Notes: a model not told the origin generated them from the letters alone. 64,000 bases of DNA from CBDBFH01 sp965204775 (GCA_965204775.1 CBDBFH010000027.1:62001-126000), one strand, 5' to 3'. Shown: positions 50,587-60,887, counted from the stretch's first letter. Translations and numbers: made by a program.

Positions 50587-50604
50587 CCCCTCTTTTTAAG
50601 CCTC

Positions 50605-50633
50605 TTGCATGGGGTCTGGTTTTGGCCTATGGT
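50605..50633 (+). promoter_or_regulatory. Promoter of the small exported protein
   Basis: TTGCAT (50605-50610), 17-base spacer, TATGGT (50628-50633), 52 bases before the start codon at 50686. Confidence 0.6.
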
Positions 50634-50685
50634 CAAGGCCGATTTTTTCCGCAGCTCGTTTTGTTGCAGGGAAGGGGAGATGACA

Positions 50686-50976
50686 ATGACCGGATTGATC
50701 ACGTTGCGCCGCCGTTTGGCCGGGAGCGCTGTTTTTGCCGCCGCGATGGCGGTGGGGATTTTTGTTTCCGTGCCGTCGAGTCATGCGCTTGATTCGTCTT
50801 TTGACGCGATGTCGCAGTCGGGGACGCATCAGTTTTATGTCTGGTGCACGGGCAGGGCGGATCGAGACGCCCAGCGTGCGACCGGCAAGAACGCCAGCGA
50901 TGCGCAGGCGAAACTGGCCCGGCGGGTCGGCGCGCGCTGCTGGCCGATCTGGCAGGGCCTCAAAGAAGACAGCTAG
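50686..50976 (+). CDS. Small exported protein of unknown function
   Basis: The 96-residue protein has a signal peptide (to about SSHA at residue 34) and a mature part of about 62 residues with two cysteines (C54, C85) that could form a disulfide. The DAQAKLARRVGARCWPIWQGL ending gives no family match. The ATG at 50686 has GGGGAG six bases upstream; an ATG two codons earlier abuts the ribosome site. It has its own promoter and stands alone. Confidence 0.65.
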   Translation: MTGLITLRRRLAGSAVFAAAMAVGIFVSVPSSHALDSSFDAMSQSGTHQFYVWCTGRADRDAQRATGKNASDAQAKLARRVGARCWPIWQGLKEDS

Positions 50977-51010
50977 GCCCCGGAGCCGGGGCGGGCGGGA
51001 CTTTCCCTGC

Positions 51011-51050
51011 CCCCAAGCGGGGGCCGCTCCCCCCAAGCGGGGGCCGCTCC
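51011..51050. repeat. Perfect 20-bp tandem duplication
   Basis: CCCCAAGCGGGGGCCGCTCC occurs twice head to tail (51011-51030, 51031-51050). Each copy can form a small CCCC/GGGG hairpin. It lies 35 bases after the small exported gene and might aid transcription ending, but there is no T-run. Confidence 0.85.
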
Positions 51051-51096
51051 TGTGCGGATAGGAGAGGGCAGAGGGGCCTGACCCGGCCAATCTCTG

Positions 51097-52035
51097 TTAT
51101 TTGCCTGCTTTCACTTTGCGCTTGAGGGTTGCAAGCCGGTTCCGGCATTTGCTTGCAATCTGCTTGTGGAGGTCAATGACGCGCTCGCCCAGCCAGTTCA
51201 GCTCTTCTTCGGTGATTGAATAATACCGGGAATAGCGCGCCTTTACATAGGCTTTGCGGGCAAGTTCAAACAAGCGCCGGTCGCGCCGGTGATAGCGCGG
51301 CCAGACCGGAATTAAACGCCGATTAATGTCCTCCGCCTTTGAGCGCAGTGTCTTGATGTCATGCGTTGAAGGCGCGTAATTGGTCATTACCAGCAGAAAA
51401 GCCCGATAGGCATGTTCAATCGCTTGATGGGTCGAGAATGCGGCAAGTTTCAAATTCTGCTTGCCCTGAAAAAATTTGGAGCCCTCGAAAAATCCTTTTG
51501 CGTCTGGAAACCAGTTTTGGAAATTGTCCTGCGCTTCTTCAAGCGCGGCTTTGGGGGTGAGCGGCTGGGGGCTGGCAAGTTTCGGAATGCGCGGAGCCTC
51601 ATAGAGCGCAATCCCCTCTTTGGCAATATCAACAAAAAAATAAGCCCCCCGCGAAATGCGCCGGTTCACATAGCGGTTCGTATGAACGATCAGGTTCACA
51701 AAAGGGCGGGTAAAGCCGCGCGATGGATAGCGGTTGAAGTGGTCATTGGCTCTTGTCCAGTAATCAAAGTCGGTCAGTTCCTTCTCATTGACGGTGACCA
51801 GAATGTCGTAGTCGCTGACATAGCCCGAATGCGGGCCGCTGAAGGGATCAATGACGAAAGCCCCCCGTGCAAAGGAGCCATACAGAACGATCCGCACAAT
51901 CCGCCCCTTTTTGGGTTTTTTGAGCGGCATTCTCCGGAGGGACTCGTCGAATTCCTCGAAGAGGATTTCGACGATCCGCTCCAGTTCCCTCCGGCATTTG
52001 CCCGGCAGATGGTCGAGGCTGGTCTTGAGTTCCAT
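51097..52035 (-). CDS. Fused nucleotidyltransferase-HEPN protein
   Basis: The 312-residue protein joins a minimal nucleotidyltransferase domain (YGSFARGAF at 52-60 and SDYDILV with D75/D77 as metal ligands) to a C-terminal HEPN domain (AAFSTHQAIEHAYRAFLLV at 198-216, then ELARKAYVKARYSRYY at 257-272). Separate MNT and HEPN proteins form toxin-antitoxin pairs in which MNT AMPylates the HEPN RNase. Fused proteins of this kind are uncharacterised in many genomes. The base composition looks less GC-rich than neighbours, hinting at transfer. The ATG at 52035 is preferred to one 20 codons upstream. Confidence 0.82.
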   Translation of the reverse strand: MELKTSLDHLPGKCRRELERIVEILFEEFDESLRRMPLKKPKKGRIVRIVLYGSFARGAFVIDPFSGPHSGYVSDYDILVTVNEKELTDFDYWTRANDHFNRYPSRGFTRPFVNLIVHTNRYVNRRISRGAYFFVDIAKEGIALYEAPRIPKLASPQPLTPKAALEEAQDNFQNWFPDAKGFFEGSKFFQGKQNLKLAAFSTHQAIEHAYRAFLLVMTNYAPSTHDIKTLRSKAEDINRRLIPVWPRYHRRDRRLFELARKAYVKARYSRYYSITEEELNWLGERVIDLHKQIASKCRNRLATLKRKVKAGK

Positions 52036-52140
52036 AGGCCGCAATAATGCCGGTTTCCCCCCGCCTGTAAAGGTTCCCGTGCGAGGGGCCTGCAAGCGGC
52101 GTTAGGGGGAAAATCCCGCCTCCCGCCGCTCGGCGGGCAA

Positions 52141-52169
52141 TTGCCAAAAAAACCGGAATCCCCTAACTT
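52141..52169 (+). promoter_or_regulatory. Promoter of tRNA-Pro(GGG)
   Basis: TTGCCA (52141-52146), 17-base spacer, TAACTT (52164-52169). The predicted start falls one or two bases before the mature tRNA. Confidence 0.55.
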
Positions 52170-52177
52170 CCAACCCG

Positions 52178-52254
52178 CGGAGCGTGGCGCAGCCTGGTAG
52201 CGCACTTGTCTGGGGGACAAGGGGTCGCCGGTTCGAATCCGGCCGCTCCGACCA
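52178..52254 (+). tRNA. tRNA-Pro (anticodon GGG)
   Basis: Acceptor CGGAGCG (52178-52184) pairs with CGCTCCG (52244-52250). Discriminator A and CCA are encoded. The anticodon stem CTTGT/ACAAG holds loop CTGGGGG with anticodon GGG. Confidence 0.96.
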
Positions 52255-52285
52255 TCCGCCCAAACCCTCCCCACAGGAAACAAAC

Positions 52286-52366
52286 ATGACCGCCATCATC
52301 CCGCTCATCATCTTCATCGCCGCAATCGCCGCGCTCAACTACTTCTCTCAAGGCCGCATAGACTAA
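52286..52366 (+). CDS. 26-residue single-helix membrane peptide before ctaA
   Basis: The frame encodes a peptide starting MTAIIPLIIFIAAIAALNYF and ending QGRID. It is one hydrophobic helix, preceded by an ACAGGAAAC ribosome site, and its stop directly abuts the ctaA ATG. I recognise no family. Its position suggests a small partner of heme A synthase or a translational coupler. Confidence 0.6.
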   Translation: MTAIIPLIIFIAAIAALNYFSQGRID

Positions 52367-53359
52367 ATGAACCTGCGCCACGTCCAAATCTGGCTCCTCG
52401 CGCTCTGCCTCGCCACCGCCGCCATCACCCTCATCGGCGGCGCTACCAGACTTAATAACGCTGGACTTGCCATCACTGAATGGGAACCTGTAACCGGAAT
52501 CCTCCCCCCGCTCTCCGACTCGCAATGGGAAGCCGCCTTCAACAAATACAAAGCAATTCCCCAATACCGGGAACTCAATCCCGATATGACGCTCAACCAA
52601 TTCAAGACCATCTATTGGTGGGAGTGGGGGCACCGCATCGCCGCCCGTGCGCTGGCCGTTCTCTTCCTCCCCTTCTTCTGGTTCCTTGCACGCGGGCAGC
52701 TCCCAACCCCCCTCGCCTTGCGCCTGACCGTCATCTTCCTGCTCGGCGCGGCTCAGGCTCTCCTCGGATGGTGGATGGTCCAGAGCGGACTCACCCAGCG
52801 CGTCGACGTAAGCCACTACCGCCTCGCCGCTCACCTTGCGCTGGCTCTCGTCATCTACGCTCTCCTTCTGCAGGCCGCGCTTGACCCTCTCAATAAAAAA
52901 CTGCCCTCGCCTGCCGCATGGGGACTCACTGCGCTTCTCTTCGTCCAAATTGTCTCCGGCGCGTTTGTCTCCGGCCTCGACGCTGGAAAAATCTACACTG
53001 ACTGGCCCCTGATGGGTGGCGCATGGTTCCCTGCCGATGCTTTCCCCAGCCCTGATAACCCTGCCTTCATCCAACTTCTCCACCGCTTCGGGGCTTATGC
53101 CTTTCTCCTCGCCGCCCTCCTCCGTTGCCTCACCGCGCCGCCGTACGCGCGAAACTCTGCGCTTGCCGTCCTCGCCGCCGCGCTCGCCCAGTCTGTCCTC
53201 GGAATCGCCGCCCTCCTCTCCGCCGCCCCAACCGGCCTCGCTCTGCTTCATCAGGCCGGAATGCTCGTCTTGTGGACCGCCGCCCTCGCCCACCTCAAAC
53301 TCTCCGCCCCGTCAGGACAAAATCCGCCGCAAAAACTTCCCCGTCTCGCTCCGCTCTGA
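52367..53359 (+). CDS. ctaA: Heme A synthase (Cox15/CtaA)
   Basis: The 330-residue polytopic enzyme oxidises heme O to heme A for cytochrome oxidase. Conserved features are GGATRLNNAGLAITEWEPVTG near the start, WWEWGHRIAARALA (heme-ligand histidine), DVSHYRLAAHLALA, QLLHRFGAYAFLL and LLHQAGMLVLWTAALAHL. About eight helices, type 2 (alphaproteobacterial/mitochondrial) form. The last 48 bases overlap the end of convergent uvrA. Confidence 0.95.
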   Translation: MNLRHVQIWLLALCLATAAITLIGGATRLNNAGLAITEWEPVTGILPPLSDSQWEAAFNKYKAIPQYRELNPDMTLNQFKTIYWWEWGHRIAARALAVLFLPFFWFLARGQLPTPLALRLTVIFLLGAAQALLGWWMVQSGLTQRVDVSHYRLAAHLALALVIYALLLQAALDPLNKKLPSPAAWGLTALLFVQIVSGAFVSGLDAGKIYTDWPLMGGAWFPADAFPSPDNPAFIQLLHRFGAYAFLLAALLRCLTAPPYARNSALAVLAAALAQSVLGIAALLSAAPTGLALLHQAGMLVLWTAALAHLKLSAPSGQNPPQKLPRLAPL

Positions 53360-56300
53360 ACGCCCAACCGCCTCCGGCGTCCCCGACGCAATAATCCGCC
53401 CCCCACGCGCCCCGCCCTCCGGACCCAGATCAATCACCCAGTCCGCCGTCTTGATCACATCCAGATTGTGCTCAATCACCACAATCGAATTGCCCGCCTC
53501 CGCCAGCGCATGCAAAACATCCAGCAGCTTCACTATGTCGTGAAAGTGCAAACCCGTCGTCGGCTCGTCCAGAATGTAAAGCGTCCGGCCCGTCGCCCGC
53601 CGCGCCAACTCCTTCGCCAGCTTGATCCGCTGCGCCTCGCCCCCGGACAACGTCGTCGCAGGCTGCCCAACCCGCGCATAACCCAGCCCAACCCGGTCCA
53701 GCGTCTCAAAGCGCTCGCGAATCGCCGGAACCGCACCAAAAAAATCACGCGCCTCCTCAATCGTCATCTCCAGTATGTCCGCAATCGAACGGTCCCGAAA
53801 CCGCGCCTCCAATGTCTCCCGGTTGTACCTCCGACCCTTGCAAACCTCGCACTCCACATACACATCCGGCAAAAAATGCATCTCAATCCGAATCACCCCG
53901 TCACCCTGACACGCCTCGCACCGCCCCCCCTTCACATTGAAAGAAAAACGCCCCGCCGTCCAGCCCCGCCGCCGCGACTCCGGCAAACCCGCAAACCACT
54001 CACGTATCGGCGTGAACGTCCCCGTATACGTCGCCGGATTCGAGCGCGGCGTCCGCCCAATCGGCGACTGGTCAATCTTCACAACCTTGTCCAGTAAATG
54101 CGCCCCCTCAATCCGCTCATGCGCCATCGGCTGCTCACGCCGAAGACCAAAACGCCGCGCCAGCGCCTTATACAAAGTGTCCAGCAGAAGCGTCGATTTG
54201 CCGCTCCCCGAAACCCCCGTAATGCACGTGAATACCCCAAGAGGAATCTCCGCCGTGATCCCCTTGAGATTGTTGCCCCGCGCCTTGACGATCTCCAGCT
54301 TCTGCCCCGCCGACTCGCGCCGACGCGCCGGAACCGGAACCTCCAGCGAACCAGACAAATAACGCCCCGTCAGACTCTTGCGCGACCGGGTCAGATCCGA
54401 AACACCCCCCTGCGCAACAACCTCGCCCCCATGAACCCCCGCCCCCGGGCCAATATCAACAATATGATCGGCGCTGCGGATCGCCTCCTCGTCATGCTCG
54501 ACCACAATCACGGTGTTGCCCAGCAATTGCAGACGCCGCAGACTCGCCAGCAGGCGCGCGTTGTCCCGCGAGTGCAGCCCAATCGAAGGCTCGTCCAGAA
54601 CATAGACCACGCCCGTCAGGCCCGACCCAACCTGACTCGCCAGACGAATCCGCTGCGACTCGCCTCCGGAAAGCGTCCCGGCATTGCGCCCCAGCGTCAG
54701 ATAGTCCAGCCCGACATCGCACAAAAAGCGCAGGCGCTCGCCGATCTCGCGCAGAACCCGGTCGGCGACGGCCCTTCTGCTTCCGGCTCAACTGCTTCGA
54801 AAGCCCGGCGAACCATTCATGCGCCTCGCGCACCGTCATCCGCGCCACCTCGCCGATATGGCGGCCCCCCAACTTCACGCACAGCGCCTCCGGGCGAAGC
54901 CGGTGACCCGCGCAGGCCTCGCAGGCCGCCGAAGACTGATACTCCGACAGATCCTCCCGCATCCGGGGACTGTCGGTCTCGCGGAAGCGCCGGTCGAGAT
55001 TGCCCAGAACCCCCTCAAACGCGCGGCGCATCTCATGGCGGCGGCGGCCATTGTCATAGACAAACAGAACCTTCTCCCCCCCCGATCCGCGCAAAACCGC
55101 CTCCCGCGCCGCCGCCGGCAGATCGCGCCAGGGGACGTGCATCGAAAATCTGTAATGCGCCGCCAGACTCTCCAGCGTCTGCCGGTAATAGGGCGCCGCC
55201 GTGCCCCCACGCGACCACGGCGCAATCGCACCCTCCCGCAAACTCAGACCCTCGTCGGGAACCACCAGATCCGGGTCGGCAAAAGGCTGAACCCCAAGCC
55301 CGTCACAGGACGGACATGCTCCCCGCGGGCTGTTGAACGAAAACAGCCGAGGCTCAATCTCCTCAATCATGAAGCCCGAAACCGGACAGGCAAAACGCTC
55401 CGAAAACAAAAGCCGCCCATTGGGCACAGCCCGTTCGCTCTTGCGGCCTCCGGCGGCGGGCGCGTCTTCAATCGCCGCCAGCCCGCCGCCCAGCTTCAGC
55501 GCCGTCTCAAACGAATCCGCCAGACGCTCCGCCTGATCCCCCCGCAGAATGATCCGGTCAACCACAACATCAATATCGTGCTTGATGTTCTTGTCCAGCG
55601 CCGGAGGAGCTTCCAGTTCGTAATATTTGCCGTCCACCTTGATCCTCTGAAACCCCTGCTTGAGAAGCTCGCCGAACGCGCGGCGATACTCCCCCTTGCG
55701 CCCGCGCACAGTCGGCGCGAGCAGATGAAGCCTGCTCCCCTCCGGCAGCGCCGCCACCCGGTCAACCATTTCGCTCACGGTCTGGCTCTCAATCGGCAGG
55801 CCGGTCGCCGGAGAATAGGCAATCCCGGCGCGCGCGAAGAGCAGGCGCATATAGTCGTGAATCTCGGTGACCGTCCCGACCGTCGAGCGCGGATTGCGCG
55901 AGGCCGTCTTCTGCTCAATCGAAATCGCCGGAGACAGGCCCTCGATCCGGTCGACATCGGGCTTGGCGCTGCTCTCCAGAAACTGGCGGGCATAGGCCGA
56001 CAAACTCTCGACATAGCGGCGCTGGCCCTCGGCATAGATCGTGTCGAAGGCCAGCGACGACTTGCCCGAACCCGACAGGCCCGTGATCACCACCAGAGCG
56101 TCGCGCGGAATCGAGAGGCTGACATTCTTCAAATTATGCTCGCGCGCGCCGATGACATGAATCGCCCGCTGCGCCGGTTGCCGGGCGGGCTTCGCCGCGC
56201 CTGCCGCGCCGGTCCGGCCCTGGCGCGCGGCCTCTCCCGCGCGGCGGGGCCCCCGGCGGGCGGAGCTTTGTTTTGCCGGCTTTTTCTTCAATAATGGCAT
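53312..56300 (-). CDS. uvrA: Excinuclease ABC subunit A, interrupted by a one-base frameshift
   Basis: The combined reading encodes about 995 residues of the damage-recognition ATPase. The N-terminal part (56300 to about 54775) has Walker A GLSGSGKSSLAFDTIYAEGQ and the zinc-region CPSCDGLG. The C-terminal part has LSGGESQRIRLASQ, YVLDEPSIGLHSRD, a second Walker A GVSGSGKSTLLLDTL, zinc cysteines CEACQGDG and CEVCKG, and TLSGGEAQRIKLAKEL. The frame breaks at C54772-54774 (GGG in sense direction). Dropping one G joins LSRKQK to AVADRVLREIGERLRFL without loss. The Lys/Arg/Ala-rich first 45 residues are an extension. It is either a sequencing error or a true recent mutation; no other decay is visible. 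Divergent from dnaE. Confidence 0.9.
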
Positions 56301-56383
56301 CGGGCTTGCGCGTTGGGTCTGCCGGGGGCAGGGGAGGCGGAAGGCCAATCCGACCGCCTAGCACGATTGGAGCCGCCGGAACA

Positions 56384-59300
56384 ATGACCAAGCGGGAAGA
56401 GGCCGAAAAACGCGATCCGGCGAAAATGCCCTTCGTGCATTTGCACATGCATTCGGCCTGTTCGCTGCTGGAGGGGGCGCTGCGAATCGAGGAGCTGGGG
56501 CCGCTCGCCCGCGAGATGAAAATGCCCGCGCTGGCGATCACCGACACGGCCAATCTTTTCGGCGCTCTGGAATTCTCCGAGAATCTGGCCCGGCACGGGG
56601 TGCAGCCGATCATCGGCTGCTCGCTGCCTTTGGCCGAGGAAGACGCCCCCCCGCCCCGCGAGGCCCGGCAGCTGCCGGTTCTGGTCTTGCTGGTCAAGGA
56701 CGAGGAAGGCTATCGCAATCTGTCCCGGCTTTCCAGTCTGGCGCATGAGAGAGCCGGGACGTTCCCGCTGCCCTGTATCACCCTCGCCGAGATTGAGGCG
56801 CAGGGGGCGGGGCTGATCTGTCTGTCCGGCGGAAGCCGCGGCCCGCTCAACCGCTGCGTCCTCGACAGGCGGGAGGCCGAGGCCGGGCGGCTGCTCGACC
56901 GCCTCGCCCGGATTTTCCCCCGCCGCCTTTATCTGGAACTCCAGCGCCACGGCAGTCCGGGGGAGAAGGAGGTTGAAAACTGGCTGCTGGCGGCGGCGCG
57001 AGAGCGCGGCCTGCCGGTGGTGGCCTCCAATGAGCCGTATTTTCGCGAGCGCGGGAGCTTCGAAGCCCATGACGCGCTGTTATGCATTGCGCAGGGCGCG
57101 CGCCTGCCGGATCAGGAGCGGCGGCGGGTGACGGCGGAGCATTATTTCAAGAGCGGCGCGCAGATGGCTGATTTGTTCGCCGATCTGCCCGAGGCCATCG
57201 CCAACACCGCCGAAATCGCCCGGCGCTGCGCCTTTCGCCCGGCCCCCGCCGAGGCCCGCCTGCCCCGCTATCTGGATGGCGGGCTAGAGGAAGAGGCGAA
57301 AATGCTCCGCGAAAAAGCCCGCGCCGGACTCGCTCAGCGCCTCGCCGAACTGGGTGCAAGCTGCGCCGCCTCCGAAGACGAATACCGCAAGCGGCTCGAA
57401 CACGAACTCGGCGTCATCATCCGCATGAAGTTCCCCCGGCTATTTCCTGATCGTCGCCGATTTCATCGCCTGGGCGCATCAGAACGGCATTCCGGTCGGG
57501 CCGGGGCGCGGCTCCGGGGCCGGGTCGCTGACCGCCTATGCCCTGCGGATCACTGATCTGGACCCGCTGCGCTTCAATCTCATCTTCGAGCGCTTCCTCA
57601 ATCCGGAGCGCGTCTCCATGCCCGACTTCGACATCGACTTCTGCCAGGAGAAGCGCGACGAAGTGATCCGCTATGTCCGCGAGCGCTTCGGCTCCCGGCA
57701 GGTCGCCCATATCATCACCTTCGGAACCCTCCAGGCCCGCGCCGTCCTGCGCGACGTAGGCCGGGTGATGGGCCTGCCTTACGGCCAGGTCGACAGGCTG
57801 TGCAAATTCGTCCCCTATGACCCGGCCCGGCCCGTCCGCCTCGCCGAGGCCATAGAGCGCGAACCCGCCCTCCAGGACGCCAAACGCAACGACCCGCAGA
57901 TCGCCCGCCTCTTCGACATCAGCCTGAAACTGGAGGGCCTCTACCGCCACGCCTCGACCCATGCGGCGGGCGTCGTCATCAGCGACCGCCCGCTCGACGA
58001 GCGAATCCCCATGTGCCGCGATCCGCGCTCCGGCGCGTTGCTGACCCAGTTCAGCATGAAGTGGGTCGAAATGGCCGGGCTGGTCAAATTCGACTTTCTG
58101 GGCCTCAAAACCCTGACCGTCCTGCGCATCGCCCGCGACCTGCTCGGCGCGCGCGGCGCCGGCGTGAGCCTCGAACAAATCCCGCTCGACGATCCGAAGA
58201 CCTTCGCATTGCTGGGCAGCGGCGAGACTACCGGCGTCTTCCAGATGGAAAGCGGCGGCGTCCGCGACGCCCTGCGCCGCATGCAGCCCGACCGCTTCGA
58301 AGACCTCATCGCCCTCGTCGCCCTCTACCGGCCCGGGCCGATGGACAATATCCCCCGCTACATCGCCTGCAAGAAAGGGGAAGAAACCCCCGACTATCTC
58401 CATCCCTCGCTCGAAGAGGCGCTCAGAGAGACATTCGGGGTCATCATCTATCAGGAGCAGGTGATGCAGATCGCCGAGATTCTGTCCGGCTACAGCGCCG
58501 GAGAGGCCGACCTCCTCCGCCGGGCGATGGGCAAGAAAATCCGCCGCGAAATGCAGGAGCAGCAAAACCGCTTCGTGCGCGGCGCGGTCGACCGGGGCGT
58601 CCCGCAGATCAAGGCCACCGAGATTTTCGAGCTGGTCGCGCGCTTCGCCGGATACGGCTTCAACAAAAGCCACGCCGCCGCCTATGCCCTGCTGGCCTGG
58701 CGGACGGCCTGGCTCAAGACCCACCACCCGACCGAATTCCTCGCCGCCCTGATGACCCTCGAAATCCACGCCCCGGAGCGGCTGGGGCAGATCGAGCGCG
58801 AAGCCCGGCGGCTCAATGTGCAGGTCGTCCCCCCCGACATCAACCGCTCGCGGGACGTCTTCGCCGTCGACGGGGAGGAGATCGTCTATGCGCTGGCGGC
58901 GCTGCGCAATGTCGGGCGGGCGGCGGCGGCCAGTCTGGCCGAGGCGCGCGAGGCGGGAGGCCCGTTCCGCGACCTCTCCGACTTCGCCCGGCGCATCCCC
59001 GCCGGACAGATCAACAAGCGCGCCTTGGAGAGTTTGGCCCAGGCCGGAGCCTTCGATGCGCTGGAGGCCAACCGGCGGCGGGTCTGCGAGGGGGCCGAGC
59101 AGATCATGCGCTTCGCCGCCGGCGCCCAGGAAGCGCGCGCGCAGGGCCAAAACAGCCTCTTTGAAGGCGGCGGCGGCGGCGAGCCGGGGCTGGTCCTGCC
59201 GGACTGCGCGCCCTGGAGCCGAATCGAGGCGCTGGGCAAGGAACTCGAAGCGGCGGGCTTTTACCTCTCCGGCCACCCTCTGGAGAATATGCGCGCCGAA

Positions 59301-59876
59301 CTGGAGGAAAGCGGCTTTTTCGACTGGAAGAGTTTGTGCGCCTCGCCGCGGCTGAGCGGGCGGCTGGCCGGGGTGGTCACGGCGCTGCATGAGCGCCGCT
59401 CGCGCCGGGGCAGCCGCTTTGCGTTTCTCTCCCTCTCCGATCTGAGCGGAAGCTATGAGGTGGTGGTCTTTTCCGACCTCTTGCGGCAAAGCCGGACGAT
59501 TCTGGAGGCGGGCCGCCTGATCGGGCTGGAGGTCGAAATCGACCGAAGCGGCGAAACCGGCGCCGAGGCCGAAGTCAAATTGCGGGCGCAGGAACTGATG
59601 CCGCTCGAAAACATGCTCGCCCGCCGCCGGCGCAAGCCGGTTCCCCGCGCGGCTTCCGGCGGCTTCGCGGTCTTCCTTGAGGAAATCGCCGCCCTCGAGG
59701 CCGTCAAGCAGGCCCTCGCCGCCCGCCCCGGCGGCGGAAAAGTGCGCCTGATCGTCCCGGCGCAGAACGGCGGCGGCGAGGTCGAAATCCAGCTGCCCGG
59801 CGCTTTCGCCCTCAGCCGCGAGGCGCAGGACGCCCTGAAAGCCCTGCCCGGCGTGCGCCGGGTCGAAGCCGCCTGA
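56384..59876 (+). CDS. dnaE: DNA polymerase III alpha subunit, interrupted by a one-base frameshift
   Basis: The combined reading encodes about 1163 residues, normal for DnaE. The PHP domain begins FVHLHMHSACSLLEGAL; the polymerase active site has GPGRGSGAGSLTAYALRITD and MPDFDIDFCQEKRDE. GYGFNKSHAAAYALLAWRTAW and an OB-fold region follow. The frame breaks in a run of five C at 57433-57437. With four C, MKFP continues as GYFLIVADFIAWAHQNGIPV, the expected family sequence. DnaE is essential, so an extra base in the assembly is the likeliest cause. The start at 56384 is tentative; an ATG at 56426 is the alternative. Confidence 0.93.
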
Positions 59877-59886
59877 CAGGCAGGAC

Positions 59887-59915
59887 TTGCATCGGCGCGC
59901 CCGCCCCTTTATATC
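59887..59915 (+). promoter_or_regulatory. Promoter of rpsB operon
   Basis: TTGCAT (59887-59892), 17-base spacer, TATATC (59910-59915). The leader to rpsB is about 63 bases; no S2-binding leader structure was recognised by eye. Confidence 0.65.
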
Positions 59916-59984
59916 GGCGCGAGGCGGACGCCCATAAACCCACAAACCCGCCCGCCCCCCCTCGCCACACAGACAAAGGTCTCA

Positions 59985-60884
59985 ATGGCACAACCGGCCT
60001 TCAGTTTCACCATGCGCCAATTGCTCGATGCCGGCGTGCATTTCGGGCATCGGACCCATCGCTGGAACCCGAAAATGCGCCCCTATATCTTCGGCGAGCG
60101 GAACGGCGTCCACATTCTCGACCTGACCCAGACCGTGCCGCTCCTCGCCGAGGCGCTGAACGCGGTTCGCGACATCGTCGCCCAGAACGGGCGCGTCCTC
60201 TTCGTCGGAACCAAGCGGCAGGCCAGCGCCCCCATCGCCGAGGCCGCCGAGAAAACCTCGCAATATTCGGTCAGCCACCGCTGGCTGGGCGGCATGTTGA
60301 CCAATTGGAACACCGTCGCCAAATCAATCCAGCGCCTTGAGGAGATCGAGACCGAACTTGCCGAAGAAAACTCCGGCCTCAAAAAGAAAGAGCGCCTGCG
60401 CCTCACCCGCGCCCATGACAAACTGACCCGCGCACTGGGCGGCGTGCGCAATATGGGCGGGGTGCCCGATCTGCTCTTCATCATCGACACGAACAAGGAG
60501 ATGATCGCGGTCGAAGAGGCGTGGCGGCTGGGCATTCCGGTCGCTGCGATTCTGGACAGCGACAGCGACCCCGACAAGATCACCTATCCGGTTCCGGGCA
60601 ATGACGACGCCCAGCGCACGATCAAACTCTATTGTGATCTGGCGGCGCAGGCGGCGCTGAGCGGTCTGGAAGACGCCGGCCCCCTGTTGCCGGAAGGGGA
60701 AGCAGAGGGCGAAACCGAGGCCGAGGCCGAAGCCGAGGCCGAGGCCAAGGCTGAGCCCGCGCCCGCGCCTGCGCCCGAGCCGGAGGTCGTCAAGGAGGTC
60801 AGGAAGAGCCGGAGCCTGCGTCCGCAAAAGAAAGATTCGCCGGAAGAGCCGGGTGAATCTGCCGCCGGGGCGGATTCGGCCTGA
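59985..60884 (+). CDS. rpsB: 30S ribosomal protein S2 with acidic C-terminal tail
   Basis: The 299-residue protein has LLDAGVHFGHRTHRWNPKMR, FVGTKRQASAPIAEAAEK, HRWLGGMLTNWNTV and GIPVAAILDSDSDPDKITYPVPGNDD, all S2-typical. The tail after residue 230 is low-complexity: repeated Glu-Ala, then Pro-Ala, then a Lys/Arg-rich stretch, about 65 residues beyond the core. Such tails vary between alphaproteobacteria. It starts the rpsB-tsf-pyrH-frr-uppS-cdsA operon. Confidence 0.97.
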   Translation: MAQPAFSFTMRQLLDAGVHFGHRTHRWNPKMRPYIFGERNGVHILDLTQTVPLLAEALNAVRDIVAQNGRVLFVGTKRQASAPIAEAAEKTSQYSVSHRWLGGMLTNWNTVAKSIQRLEEIETELAEENSGLKKKERLRLTRAHDKLTRALGGVRNMGGVPDLLFIIDTNKEMIAVEEAWRLGIPVAAILDSDSDPDKITYPVPGNDDAQRTIKLYCDLAAQAALSGLEDAGPLLPEGEAEGETEAEAEAEAEAKAEPAPAPAPEPEVVKEVRKSRSLRPQKKDSPEEPGESAAGADSA

Positions 60885-60887
60885 ACA

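Noticed and set aside
56301..56383. An SOS box between uvrA and dnaE
   Set aside because: I searched for GTTC-N7-GTTC in both directions and found only partial matches.
57433..57437. Programmed ribosomal frameshifting in dnaE
   Set aside because: The site is a plain C run with no in-frame stop or stimulatory element apparent, and the same kind of +1 break occurs in uvrA. Sequence error is more likely.
57417..59945. An 842-codon open frame on the minus strand opposite dnaE, and many similar long antisense frames
   Set aside because: High GC content makes stop codons rare in antisense frames. These translations are low-complexity, rich in Arg, Gly, Pro and Gln, and match no family, while the opposite strand encodes clear conserved proteins.
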